From: an uncultured Eubacteriales bacterium
GTDB taxonomy: Bacteria; Bacillota_A; Clostridia; Oscillospirales; Oscillospiraceae
Assembly: GCA_949742895.1 (NCBI GenBank)
Contig: CATJRT010000195.1
Location: 1 to 22,181 of the forward strand
Length of the DNA: 22,181 bases
Direction of reading: 5' to 3'
Positions 13,488 to 22,180 of the stretch are shown piece by piece (within the stretch, counting starts at the first letter, position 1; every line of letters begins with the position of its first letter). The notes under the pieces are model-generated. The model did not search any database, was not told the DNA's origin, and saw nothing but the letters and a program-made list of their open reading frames with translations. Made by a program: the position numbers and the translations under genes.

Positions 13488-14267
13488 GTGGCAAGACAGC
13501 GCAGGCACGCGCCTTCACGAAAACGGCGGGGTCGGTTTCGCGTGGTTTATAAATTCCTGTCCATCCTCGTCGTGACGGCGGCAGTCATCCTGGCTTGCGT
13601 GGTCTTTTTCAAGATTAATTCCATCGAGGTTATTGGAAACGTGCGTTACACAGCGGAGGAGATCATCAAGGCTTCCGGCATCCAGCCCGGAGATAACCTG
13701 ATTGCCCTGCCCCGCAGCCGGATATCTGCAGCCATCCGCACCCAACTTCCCTACGTGGAGGGGGTGGTGATCCAGCGCACGCCTCCTGACAGGGTGGTGC
13801 TGAAGGTGACAGAGCGGGTGTCGGCGGCGTCCATAGACAGCGCGGAGGGCCGCTGGCTCATTACAACTCAGGGCAAGCTGCTGGAGCAGGCGGTCAGCGG
13901 CCAGTGCCTGGAGGTGACTGGATTGACCGCATTGGCCCCCTACGCCGGAGGCATGGTGCAGGTGGCGGAGGAAGAGCAGAACACCTTAGACTATGTGTTG
14001 GAGCTGTTGGGTGAATTGGAGGGCCGGGGAATTTTGGGGCAGTGTACCGCACTGGATTGCTCCGCTGTTACCTCGCTGACCCTAAACTATGGCATCTACC
14101 GTATCAAGCTGCCCCGTGGTGGAGATTACAGATACTACATCTCGCTGGCATTGAGTGCACTGGACAGCGGTTTGTCCAGCGGAAAGCTCCAGGAGGGGCA
14201 GGGAGGAACCCTGGACCTGACGGTGACAAAGGGAAAGGCGATTTTCCAGCCAAACCGGGAAAATTAA
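13488..14267 (+). CDS. FtsQ/DivIB-type cell division protein with POTRA domain
   Basis: FtsQ/DivIB is a bitopic divisome protein that forms a complex with FtsL and DivIC/FtsB and regulates septal synthesis. The 259-residue protein has a short, very basic cytoplasmic start (ARQRRHAPSRKRRGRFR) and one membrane helix (about 22-41). A POTRA domain follows (about 44-112, beginning INSIEVIGNVRYTAEEIIKASGI and ending RTPPDRVVLKVTERV), then the beta domain and a flexible tail. The GTG start at 13488 has GGAG eight bases upstream (13476-13479). The gene lies 27 bases after murA and is followed by the ftsZ promoter region. Family assignment is firm from POTRA order and context. DivIB is the usual Firmicute name. 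Confidence 0.9.
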   Translation: MARQRRHAPSRKRRGRFRVVYKFLSILVVTAAVILACVVFFKINSIEVIGNVRYTAEEIIKASGIQPGDNLIALPRSRISAAIRTQLPYVEGVVIQRTPPDRVVLKVTERVSAASIDSAEGRWLITTQGKLLEQAVSGQCLEVTGLTALAPYAGGMVQVAEEEQNTLDYVLELLGELEGRGILGQCTALDCSAVTSLTLNYGIYRIKLPRGGDYRYYISLALSALDSGLSSGKLQEGQGGTLDLTVTKGKAIFQPNREN

Positions 14268-14296
14268 ACATTGCAAGAAAAAACTGTGTTTTTCTA

Positions 14297-14325
14297 TTGA
14301 CCGAATGGATAGAAAAAGGTAAACT
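14297..14325 (+). promoter_or_regulatory. Sigma-A-type promoter of ftsZ
   Basis: TTGACC (14297-14302) and TAAACT (14320-14325) are separated by exactly 17 bases. They lie in an AT-rich 126-base gap that contrasts with the compact cluster upstream. A start near 14332 would give a leader of about 62 bases before the ftsZ ATG. Confidence 0.75.
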
Positions 14326-14393
14326 ATAGATTAGTAGCTTTTAAATCGAAAGCGTGTCTTAATCGTTTGCTACACATAGGAGGATTCAGAAAT

Positions 14394-15545
14394 ATGGCCT
14401 TTACAATAGATTCCGGCAGCAATCATGAGGTTGTCCTGAAAGTACTTGGCGTAGGCGGCGGCGGCAACAATGTGGTGAACCGTATGGTACAGTCCGGGAT
14501 GCAGGGCGTGGAGTTTATCGCGGTGAATACCGACCGGCAGTGCCTCAACGCCTCTCAGGCTACGCAGAAGCTGGTCATCGGCGAAAAGCTTACCGGAGGC
14601 AAGGGTGCGGGAGCCAATCCTGAGGTGGGCCGGGAGTCCGCACGGGAGAGCAAGGAGCAAATCGCTGCGCTGCTGGAAGGGGCTGATATGGTGTTTGTCA
14701 CTGCCGGTATGGGCGGCGGCACCGGCACTGGCGCAGCTCCTGTGGTGGCGGAGATCGCCAAGGAAAAGGGGATTCTTACTGTAGGCGTTGTCACCAAGCC
14801 CTTCAGCTTTGAGATGCGCCGCCGGATGGATCAGGCATTGAAGGGCATTGATGAGCTGAGCCAGAAGGTGGACTCCCTGGTCATCATTCCAAACGACCGG
14901 CTCCAGTACGCCACCGACGAAAAGATTACCCTGGCCAACGCCTTTGCCATCGCCGATGACGTGCTGCGTCAGGCGGTGCAGTCCATTTCTGATCTCATCA
15001 AGACTACCGGCCTCATCAACTTGGATTTTGCTGATGTCACCGCTGTGATGAAGGACGCGGGTTTGGCCCACATGGGCATGGGCCGCGCCGCAGGCAAGGG
15101 CCGTGCAGAGGAGGCCACCCGCATGGCCATCAACAGCCCCCTGCTGGAGGTGTCTATTCGTGGAGCAAAGGGCATCATTGTTAATATCACCGGCCCGTTG
15201 GATATGGGCTTGGATGAGGTAGACATCGCTGCCAAGATGGTGCAGGAGGTGGCGGACCCCGACGCGCTGTTCATGATGGGAACCGCCTTTGATGAGACGT
15301 TGGAGGATGAGCTGCGCGTCACAGTCATCGCGACTGGTTTCGGCGGGGTGGCCAACCCTGTGCCGGAGAAAGCGGCCCAGGCGGAAGAAAGCGCCAAGGC
15401 CGCTCCAGTCAAGGAGGATAAGCCAGACTGCGTACCTGCGGGCGTGGGCTCAGTAAAGCCGCCGCTGCCGCTGGCAGAGGAGGAGTCTGAGCCGCCTGAG
15501 AGTGATCCCTTTGACGATATTTTCCGAATTTTCAACAAGAAATGA
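14394..15545 (+). CDS. ftsZ: Cell division protein FtsZ
   Basis: FtsZ is the tubulin-like GTPase that forms the cytokinetic ring. The 383-residue protein has the N-terminal nucleotide loop [13 protein letters not shown] and the tubulin signature GGGTGTG (residues 107-113). The T7 synergy loop [20 protein letters not shown] is intact. A linker rich in Glu, Ala and Pro leads to the conserved C-terminal tip [13 protein letters not shown], which in the family binds partners such as FtsA, SepF or ZipA. The frame opens at 14367, but the ATG at 14394 lies ten bases after AGGAGG (14378-14383) and gives the usual short N-terminus, so I use it. ftsA is not next to it. A dedicated promoter lies upstream, so ftsZ can be expressed apart from the rest of the dcw cluster. 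Confidence 0.98.
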   Translation: MAFTIDSGSNHEVVLKVLGVGGGGNNVVNRMVQSGMQGVEFIAVNTDRQCLNASQATQKLVIGEKLTGGKGAGANPEVGRESARESKEQIAALLEGADMVFVTAGMGGGTGTGAAPVVAEIAKEKGILTVGVVTKPFSFEMRRRMDQALKGIDELSQKVDSLVIIPNDRLQYATDEKITLANAFAIADDVLRQAVQSISDLIKTTGLINLDFADVTAVMKDAGLAHMGMGRAAGKGRAEEATRMAINSPLLEVSIRGAKGIIVNITGPLDMGLDEVDIAAKMVQEVADPDALFMMGTAFDETLEDELRVTVIATGFGGVANPVPEKAAQAEESAKAAPVKEDKPDCVPAGVGSVKPPLPLAEEESEPPESDPFDDIFRIFNKK

Positions 15546-15550
15546 AAAAT

Positions 15551-15580
15551 GCCCCCTCCCGGAACGATCCAGGAGGGGGC
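15551..15580. terminator. GC-rich hairpin after ftsZ
   Basis: GCCCCCTCC (15551-15559) pairs perfectly with GGAGGGGGC (15572-15580) around a 12-base loop, six bases after the ftsZ stop. On the plus strand no T-run follows. The T-run lies on the minus-strand side (the AAAAA at 15545-15549 region), although no minus-strand gene reads into it. It may stabilise the ftsZ mRNA 3' end or act as a weak terminator. Confidence 0.5.
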
Positions 15581-15636
15581 TGTGCCTGTTGAAGGGGCTT
15601 TGCCGGAGACTGTACAGCAGAAGAGGGGAGATAGCG

Positions 15637-16527
15637 ATGGAATACATACCAGCAAAGCATCTGCTCCATCGTAGCCGTTCTACTGAGTGGTTTGGTGCCG
15701 ACCACACCATGAATATCTACCGGGGCTGCTGCCACGGCTGCCTGTACTGTGACAGCCGCAGCGACTGCTACCAGATCAGGGAATTTGACCGAGTGCGGGC
15801 CAAAGCGGATGCATTGCACATCCTGCGGGATGACCTGGCCCGGAAGGCGCGGCCCGCCTTCATCGGCATGGGGTCCATGAGCGACCCTTATAATCCCTTT
15901 GAGGAAGAGTTGGAGCTGACCCGCCACGGGCTGGAGCTGATTGACGCCTATAGCTGCGGTGTGTCTATTGCCACAAAAAGTGATTTGCTTGTCCGGGATA
16001 TTGATGTTTTGACCTCTATTCAATGCCACTCTCCGGTGGTTTGCAAGCTGACGGTGAGCACTGTGGACGACGCTCTGGCGGCGAAGCTCGAGCCCAATGC
16101 GCCGCCCCCAAGCCGCCGGCTGGCGGCGCTGAAGGCGCTGAGCGGAGCAGGGCTATTTACCGGAGTGCTGCTTATGCCGGTGCTGCCCTTCCTGGAGGAC
16201 AGTGATGAGAGTGTACTGGCGGTGGTGGAAGCTGCGGTCCAGGCGGGGGCGCGGTTCATCTATCCTGCCTTTGGCGTCACCATGCGCCAGGGCCAGCGGG
16301 AGTACTTTCTGGACGGCTTGGAGCGGGTCTTTCCCGGCCAGGAGTTGAAGGAGCGCTATCTGCGGCAGTATGGAGATCGCTACCAATGCGCCAGCCCGCG
16401 AGCTCGGGTACTGTGGCAGACGTTTACTGCGGCCTGCCGGGAGCGGGGCATTTTGTACGATATGAAGTCTATTATCCGGGCAGCGACCCTGAATTATGGA
16501 GATCGCCAGCTCACATTTTTCGACTGA
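15637..16527 (+). CDS. SplB-like radical SAM protein (COG1533 type)
   Basis: The 296-residue protein belongs to the radical SAM family that includes spore photoproduct lyase-like and so-called DNA repair photolyase proteins. Its iron-sulfur motif CxxxCxxC is C31, C35 and C38 in RGCCHGCLYC, with an extra Cys32. The preceding MNIYRGC and following YCDSRSDCY, plus GSMSDPYNPFEEELELTR, are typical of the group, whose real substrate is unknown in most members. The ATG at 15637 has AGGGGAG six bases upstream (15624-15630). The frame is open further back, but across the post-ftsZ hairpin. The gene sits 12 bases before gluQ, so the two are probably one transcript. I do not assign a specific reaction: true SplB repair activity would need evidence beyond this sequence. 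Confidence 0.88.
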   Translation: MEYIPAKHLLHRSRSTEWFGADHTMNIYRGCCHGCLYCDSRSDCYQIREFDRVRAKADALHILRDDLARKARPAFIGMGSMSDPYNPFEEELELTRHGLELIDAYSCGVSIATKSDLLVRDIDVLTSIQCHSPVVCKLTVSTVDDALAAKLEPNAPPPSRRLAALKALSGAGLFTGVLLMPVLPFLEDSDESVLAVVEAAVQAGARFIYPAFGVTMRQGQREYFLDGLERVFPGQELKERYLRQYGDRYQCASPRARVLWQTFTAACRERGILYDMKSIIRAATLNYGDRQLTFFD

Positions 16528-16539
16528 GAGGTGGAGGGT

Positions 16540-17463
16540 ATGGAGGTACGGGGGCGGTTCGCCCCCAGCCCCAGCGGGCGGATGCACTTGGGCAACCTGC
16601 TTTCGGCGTTGCTGGCTTGGCTGGATGTGCGCAGTCAGGGCGGGACACTGGTGCTGCGCATTGAGGATCTGGACCCGGACCGATGCACCAGAGCCAAGGC
16701 GGAGCAGCTTGTGGATGACCTGCGCTGGCTGGGTCTGGACTGGGATGAAGGTGGAGTGGAGCCGGACTACTGCCAGTCCAACCGCTCCCGCCATTATGAG
16801 GAAGCCTTCAAACGGCTGTCGGAGCAGGGGCTGACCTATCCCTGCTACTGCACCAGAGCTGAGCGGCTGGCTGCGTCCGCTCCCCACCGGGGCGAGGGAC
16901 AGGCGGGCTCCTGCCGGTGCACCCGGCTGACGGTGGAGGAGCGCGCCGCCCTGGAGGCGGCGGGACGCCGTTCCGCATGGCGGGTGCGGACGCCGGAGGA
17001 GTCGGTGTGCGTGGAAGACGGCCACCTAGGCCGCTGCGTGCAGAACCTGCGCTGGGACTGCGGCGACTTCATCATCCGGAGATCCGACGGGGTGTGGGCC
17101 TACCAGCTTGCGGTAGTGGTGGATGATGGATTGATGGGGATCACCCACGTGGTTCGGGGGCAGGATCTGCTGGAATCCACCCCAAGGCAGGTGTGGCTCC
17201 ACCGGACGCTGGGGTTCAAGCCGCCCCAGTATTTTCACCTGCCACTGCTGGTGGACCGGGAGGGCCGCCGCCTGTCCAAGCGGGAGCGGGATATGGATAT
17301 GGGCGCATTGCGGGAGCGGTATACACCAGCGGAGCTGACAGGGGTGCTGGCCTGGTATGCCGGACTGCTGGACAGGCCGCAAAATGTGCAAGCCAGTGCG
17401 CTGGTATCCCGATTCGCATGGTCAAAAGTGCCGAAAAACGACATTGTGGTTTGTAGTCCTTGA
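16540..17463 (+). CDS. gluQ: Glutamyl-Q tRNA(Asp) synthetase
   Basis: GluQRS activates glutamate and attaches it to the queuosine base in the anticodon of tRNA-Asp. It resembles the catalytic half of GluRS without the anticodon-binding domain. The 307-residue protein matches that short form. It has [14 protein letters not shown] (HIGH-like H16-L-G-N), IEDLDPDR, the paired-cysteine zinc region CYC (102-104) and CRC (125-127), [35 protein letters not shown], and the KMSKS-like LSKRE at 245-249. I chose ATG 16540; a GTG at 16531 would add three residues, and GAGAGG lies at 16526-16531. Its stop codon lies inside the guaB promoter. Presence implies that the organism carries Q-modified tRNA. Confidence 0.92.
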   Translation: MEVRGRFAPSPSGRMHLGNLLSALLAWLDVRSQGGTLVLRIEDLDPDRCTRAKAEQLVDDLRWLGLDWDEGGVEPDYCQSNRSRHYEEAFKRLSEQGLTYPCYCTRAERLAASAPHRGEGQAGSCRCTRLTVEERAALEAAGRRSAWRVRTPEESVCVEDGHLGRCVQNLRWDCGDFIIRRSDGVWAYQLAVVVDDGLMGITHVVRGQDLLESTPRQVWLHRTLGFKPPQYFHLPLLVDREGRRLSKRERDMDMGALRERYTPAELTGVLAWYAGLLDRPQNVQASALVSRFAWSKVPKNDIVVCSP

Positions 17464-17488
17464 CAGTCCTGACCGCAGAGCGTAAAAT
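17460..17488 (+). promoter_or_regulatory. Strong sigma-A promoter of guaB
   Basis: A consensus -35 TTGACA (17460-17465) and a -10 TAAAAT (17483-17488) are exactly 17 bases apart. The -35 box overlaps the gluQ stop codon (17461-17463). The leader of about 35 bases is too short for a purine riboswitch, and I see no such motif. Confidence 0.85.
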
Positions 17489-17490
17489 AG

Positions 17491-19005
<1,515 letters not shown>

Positions 19006-19018
19006 ATAAAGATGATGG

Positions 19019-19048
19019 AAAGCCCTCCAGCCTTGCTGGGGGGCTTTT
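19019..19048 (+). terminator. Intrinsic terminator of guaB
   Basis: AAAGCCCTCCAGC (19019-19031) pairs with GCTGGGGGGCTTT (19035-19047) with one wobble and a three-base loop. It leads into TTTT and lies 13 bases after the guaB stop. The 3' side touches the GAGGAG ribosome binding site of the next small gene (19049-19054). Confidence 0.9.
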
Positions 19049-19061
19049 GAGGAGAAAGAGC

Positions 19062-19487
19062 ATGGATCAAATTGTGGTACGGTCAAATCATCGGGTAAAC
19101 AGTATAGTGGAGTTGCAGGTGCTTATGGACCTGTATCACTGCAAAACGATAGAGGAATTGACCGGTAAACTGGATAAAAACCAGATACTCCGGCAGGTCT
19201 GCCGGGAGGAGACCGGCTATGCTGCACTGGAGTCAGAATATTTGAATTTTTTATCCGGGCAGGAAAACGCATACTTTGAATGGGGATATGTGGTGTCCCC
19301 GGGATTTGCCCTGTGCATTGGCGAACATATCAGCTTTTGCCACCTGGATGAGGATACGGGCATTTTTCCGTGGAGATACATGGACAGAGGAGTCTATATC
19401 GCAGACAACTGGTGGTATGAGCGGGAAGAGATCCAAAAGGATGCCACATCCCTGACCTTGGTAGAGTTTCTTTTGAAGTATTGGTGA
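19062..19487 (+). CDS. Small hypothetical protein downstream of guaB
   Basis: I do not recognise this 141-residue protein. It has no signal peptide, membrane segment or repeat that I can see. It is acidic overall and rich in aromatic residues (WGYVVSPGFALCIGEHISFCHLD, IFPWRYMDRGVYIADNWWYERE). The first half is helical-looking (NSIVELQVLMDLYHCKTIEELTGKLDKNQILRQVC). Its DNA is visibly less GC-rich than guaB. The ATG at 19062 lies seven bases after GAGGAG (19049-19054). A TTG at 19047 is in frame but falls in the guaB terminator. I see no separate promoter, so expression would need readthrough or an unrecognised site. It ends only ten bases from the end of the convergent SLOG gene. Real, but function unknown. 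Confidence 0.8.
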   Translation: MDQIVVRSNHRVNSIVELQVLMDLYHCKTIEELTGKLDKNQILRQVCREETGYAALESEYLNFLSGQENAYFEWGYVVSPGFALCIGEHISFCHLDEDTGIFPWRYMDRGVYIADNWWYEREEIQKDATSLTLVEFLLKYW

Positions 19488-19497
19488 ATGTGCGTTA

Positions 19498-20028
19498 TCA
19501 CTGAGGCTCGAACCAGAGGGCTTTGGCATCCGGCCGGGCGGGGTCCAGCAACAGGATGTCCAGTCCCTGGTCCATGGCGTAGTTCAGGGTATACTGCGTA
19601 CCCCCAGATGTGCCGTTGAACACCGCCAGGACTGCGGCAGACCGTTCCACCAGATATCGGTCCCGGCGGTGCATACAGTAGCGGTCGTAGTGCTGCTGTA
19701 CCACCGTTTCCAGGTCACAGCGGTCCAGGATATCCCGCCAGCGGCGGCGCTGAGCATCAGGCCAACGGTCCGCCTGAGTAGGGCAGGGGACTGCTCCCTC
19801 CACTGATAGGTTAAGGTATTTTTCGCGCAGCTTCAGTGCGGCTTCGGCGAAATAGAGATCGCAACCCATGGCCATGCCGGAAATGAAATGCCGGAAGCCC
19901 CGGCGGTACAGCCCCTCGATTTCCTGTTCAATGCTCCGTTTCAGCAGTATGCACCTGGGGTCCTGCTCATCTGTTCTCCAGGGCAGCTTTTCCGGCCGGT
20001 GGCCGGTGAAGCAGCAGGTTTTGTCCAT
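19498..20028 (-). CDS. DUF1273 / SLOG family protein (YpsA-like)
   Basis: The 176-residue protein starts with CCFTGHRPEKLPW, the hallmark of the DUF1273 group within the SLOG (SMF/LOG-like Rossmann) superfamily. That superfamily is thought to bind nucleotides or nucleotide-derived ligands. The FISGMAMGCDLYFAEAAL block and the closing LAVFNGTSGGTQYTLNYAMDQG are also typical. YpsA of Bacillus and Staphylococcus has been linked to cell division, so a copy near a dcw region is intriguing, but the reaction is unknown. The ATG at 20028 is preceded by AAAAGGAGG with a seven-base spacer, and the gene has its own promoter. It converges on the small hypothetical gene with no terminator in the ten-base gap. 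Confidence 0.92.
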   Translation of the reverse strand: MDKTCCFTGHRPEKLPWRTDEQDPRCILLKRSIEQEIEGLYRRGFRHFISGMAMGCDLYFAEAALKLREKYLNLSVEGAVPCPTQADRWPDAQRRRWRDILDRCDLETVVQQHYDRYCMHRRDRYLVERSAAVLAVFNGTSGGTQYTLNYAMDQGLDILLLDPARPDAKALWFEPQ

Positions 20029-20057
20029 GCAGCAGCCTCCTTTTGCTTAGTAGCACT

Positions 20058-20086
20058 ATTGTACTATAGTGATTGGAATTAGTCAA
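20058..20086 (-). promoter_or_regulatory. Sigma-A promoter of the DUF1273/SLOG gene
   Basis: On the minus strand TTGACT (20086-20081) is followed after exactly 17 bases by TACAAT (20063-20058). It lies about 30 bases before the start codon in a locally AT-rich patch. Confidence 0.85.
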
Positions 20087-20130
20087 GAGAAAATAGAACG
20101 ATTGTTTTAAGAGTTTGTGAGGAAATGATG

Positions 20131-20164
20131 AAAGCTCCCCTCCAGCCAAAGCTGGAGGGGAGTT
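20131..20164 (-). terminator. Terminator of the minus-strand purine operon
   Basis: CTCCCCTCCAGC (20135-20146) and GCTGGAGGGGAG (20151-20162) form a perfect 12-bp stem with a CAAA loop, 26 bases past the purD stop. Read on the minus strand it is followed by CTTTCATCATTT. The T-run is short but the stem is strong. Confidence 0.8.
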
Positions 20165-20190
20165 GCATTGTATAAAAGGGAAAACACCGT

Positions 20191-21447
20191 TCAGAACGCC
20201 CTTCCGATATCGCGGCGGAAGTGCATATCGGTGAAAGAGATGGGCTTGGCGGCGGCATAAGCGTTGTCGATGGCCTGCTCCAAGGTGTCCCCCAGAGCGG
20301 TGACGCCCAGTACCCGTCCGCCGATGGTGACGGTTTGGTCGCCCTGCTGGGCGGTGCCTGCGTGGAAGACTACAGCGGACTTACCCGCCTCGTCCAGGCC
20401 AGAGATAGGATAGCCATTTTTGTAGTCCAGCGGGTAGCCGCCGGAGGCCAGCACCAGACAGCATGCGGCCCGGTCCTTCCATCGGATGTTGAGCTTGTCC
20501 AGCGTCCCCTCCCGGCAGGCCAGGAAAATGTCCATCAGATCGCTGTCCAGTAGAGACAGTACCGCCTGACATTCCGGGTCGCCGAAGCGGGCGTTGTACT
20601 CCACTACGCAGGGGCCGTCCGGGGTGAGCATCAGGCCGAAGTAAAGAACACCGTGAAAGGACCGGCCCTCCGCCTTCAGCGCCGCTACGGTGGGCTGGAA
20701 GATCTCCTCCATGCACCGTTTGGCAATGTCCGGCGTGTACTGGGGAGGGGGGGAGATGGCCCCCATGCCGCCGGTGTTAGGGCCTTGGTTGCCGTCGTAG
20801 GCCCGTTTGTGGTCCTGACTGGCGGGCATGGGGGAGACGTGCTCCCCATCGCAGAAGGCCAGCACCGTCACCTCCGGTCCAGTCATGTACTCCTCGATGA
20901 CCACGGTGGAGCCAGACGCACCAAACTTGCCCTCTGCCATCATCTCCCGGGCGGCGGTCTTTGCCTCATCCAAGGTAGTGGCTACCACCACACCTTTGCC
21001 CAGAGCCAGCCCGTCTGCCTTCACCACGATGGGCGCACCTTGCCCCTCGATGTAGGCCAGCGCCTTATCAAGATTGGTGAACGTCTCATAATTCGCGGTA
21101 GGGATGTGGTATTTCTTCATCATTTCCTTGGAAAACGCCTTGCTGGCCTCGATGATGGCGGCATTTGCCTTTGGCCCAAAGGCGGGGATGCCCGCTGCTT
21201 CCAGCGCGTCTACCATGCCCAAGGCCAAGGGGTCGTCCGGGGCCACTACCACGAAGTCCATGGCGTTGTCCCTGGCCCATTCCACTATGCCGTCCACATC
21301 AGTGGCCTTGATATTGACGCACTTAGCCACCTGTTCGATGCCCGCGTTACCGGGGGCGCAGAACAGCTCCGTTACGTTAGGCGATTGGGCCAGCTTCCAG
21401 CAGATGGCGTGCTCCCGTCCGCCGCCGCCTACGACTAATACCTTCAT
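20191..21447 (-). CDS. purD: Phosphoribosylamine--glycine ligase
   Basis: PurD (GAR synthetase) joins phosphoribosylamine and glycine with ATP, the second step of purine synthesis. The 418-residue ATP-grasp protein has the N-terminal VLVVGGGGREHA and APGNAGIEQ. The ATP-binding IVVKADGLALGKGVVVA is followed by VVIEEYMTGPEVTVLAF, then DHKRAYDGNQGPNTGGMGA. The metal-binding CVVEYNARFGDPECQ lies in the second half. Length and start fit the family. The start codon overlaps the stop of the upstream 77-residue gene (ATGA) with only a weak GGGGAT site, so translation is probably coupled. It is the last gene of the operon before the hairpin at 20131-20164. Confidence 0.98.
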   Translation of the reverse strand: MKVLVVGGGGREHAICWKLAQSPNVTELFCAPGNAGIEQVAKCVNIKATDVDGIVEWARDNAMDFVVVAPDDPLALGMVDALEAAGIPAFGPKANAAIIEASKAFSKEMMKKYHIPTANYETFTNLDKALAYIEGQGAPIVVKADGLALGKGVVVATTLDEAKTAAREMMAEGKFGASGSTVVIEEYMTGPEVTVLAFCDGEHVSPMPASQDHKRAYDGNQGPNTGGMGAISPPPQYTPDIAKRCMEEIFQPTVAALKAEGRSFHGVLYFGLMLTPDGPCVVEYNARFGDPECQAVLSLLDSDLMDIFLACREGTLDKLNIRWKDRAACCLVLASGGYPLDYKNGYPISGLDEAGKSAVVFHAGTAQQGDQTVTIGGRVLGVTALGDTLEQAIDNAYAAAKPISFTDMHFRRDIGRAF

Positions 21448-21677
21448 GTGTTTTTATCCCCGCTTTCCAGGGCCGAATCATCGATCAGCCCATACTGTTG
21501 ATACATGGACAGCATATACTGGCAGGTCATTTTATTGCTCCAATACTGCCGGAATGTGGCGGTTTTTTCCTTTTTCTCTGCCTTGAGCTTTTCCATACGG
21601 GCGGTCAGTTCCGCATAGTTTTTCCGCACGTCCGCCAGCATCCGTTCAAAGGCTTCCAGCCGCTTCTGCTCAGTCAT
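21444..21677 (-). CDS. Small coiled-coil protein inserted between AICAR transformylase and purD
   Basis: I do not recognise a characterised family. The 77-residue protein starts MTEQKRLEAFERMLADVRK. It is mostly one charged helix (to about residue 40, RMEKLKAEKKEKTATFRQYW) followed by a shorter amphipathic part (NKMTCQYMLSMYQQYGLID) and a polar tail. It has no membrane segment. The frame is open further upstream, but that part overlaps the formyltransferase in another frame, and only the part from 21677 looks like protein. It starts two bases after the formyltransferase stop and overlaps purD by four bases. It is therefore locked into the purine operon, which argues for a real gene despite the weak ribosome binding site. 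A role in purine synthesis is suggested only by context. Confidence 0.8.
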   Translation of the reverse strand: MTEQKRLEAFERMLADVRKNYAELTARMEKLKAEKKEKTATFRQYWSNKMTCQYMLSMYQQYGLIDDSALESGDKNT

Positions 21678-21679
21678 GC

Positions 21680-22180
21680 TCAATGGTGGAACAATCTCAT
21701 CCCGGTGAACGCCATCACCATATCGTGCTTGTCGGCGGTGGCGATGACGTGGTCGTCCCGGATGGAGCCGCCGGGCTGGGCGATATACTTTGCCCCGGAC
21801 TTGAACGCCCGCTCCACGTTGTCTCCAAAGGGGAAGAAGGCGTCGGAGCCAACCGTCACGCCGGACATCTGGGCGATCCAGTCCTTTTTCTCCTGTTCGG
21901 TGAGCACTTCCGGGCGCACCTTGAAGGTATTTTGCCACACGCCCTCGGCCAGCACGTCGTCGTGCTCGTCAGAGATGTACAGGTCGATGGCGTTGTCCCG
22001 GTCGGGGCGGCGGATGCCGTCGGCGAACTGGAGCTCCAGCACCCAGGGGTGCTGCCGCAGCCACCAGATATCTGCCTTGTTTCCCGCCAGCCGGGTGCAG
22101 TGGATGCGGCTCTGCTGGCCCGCGCCCACGCCGATGGTCATGCCGTTTTTCACATAGCACACGGAGTTGGACTGGGTGTA
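21680..22180 (-). CDS. Phosphoribosylaminoimidazolecarboxamide formyltransferase, 3' part (window edge)
   Basis: This is the C-terminal 166 residues of an AICAR transformylase, which transfers the formyl group from 10-formyl-THF to AICAR in the ninth step of purine synthesis. The frame runs to the window edge. Visible family marks are KYTQSNS-like YTQSNSVCYVKNG, GVGAGQQSRIHCTRLAGNKAD, SDAFFPFGDNVERAFKSGAKYIAQPGGSIRDD and the closing MAFTGMRLFHH. The segment from DIWWLRQHP to VRPEVLTEQEKKDW is not in classic bifunctional PurH. It fits the stand-alone clostridial form (about 390 residues) whose IMP cyclohydrolase is encoded separately. That the missing 5' part lacks the cyclohydrolase domain is inference, so I leave the symbol empty (purH in loose usage). 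Confidence 0.92.
   Translation of the reverse strand, partial: YTQSNSVCYVKNGMTIGVGAGQQSRIHCTRLAGNKADIWWLRQHPWVLELQFADGIRRPDRDNAIDLYISDEHDDVLAEGVWQNTFKVRPEVLTEQEKKDWIAQMSGVTVGSDAFFPFGDNVERAFKSGAKYIAQPGGSIRDDHVIATADKHDMVMAFTGMRLFHH

Noticed and set aside
14278..14296. AT-only inverted repeat (AGAAAAAAC / GTTTTTCT) after the ftsQ-like gene as a terminator
   Set aside because: It has almost no GC pairs in the stem and merges with the ftsZ promoter.
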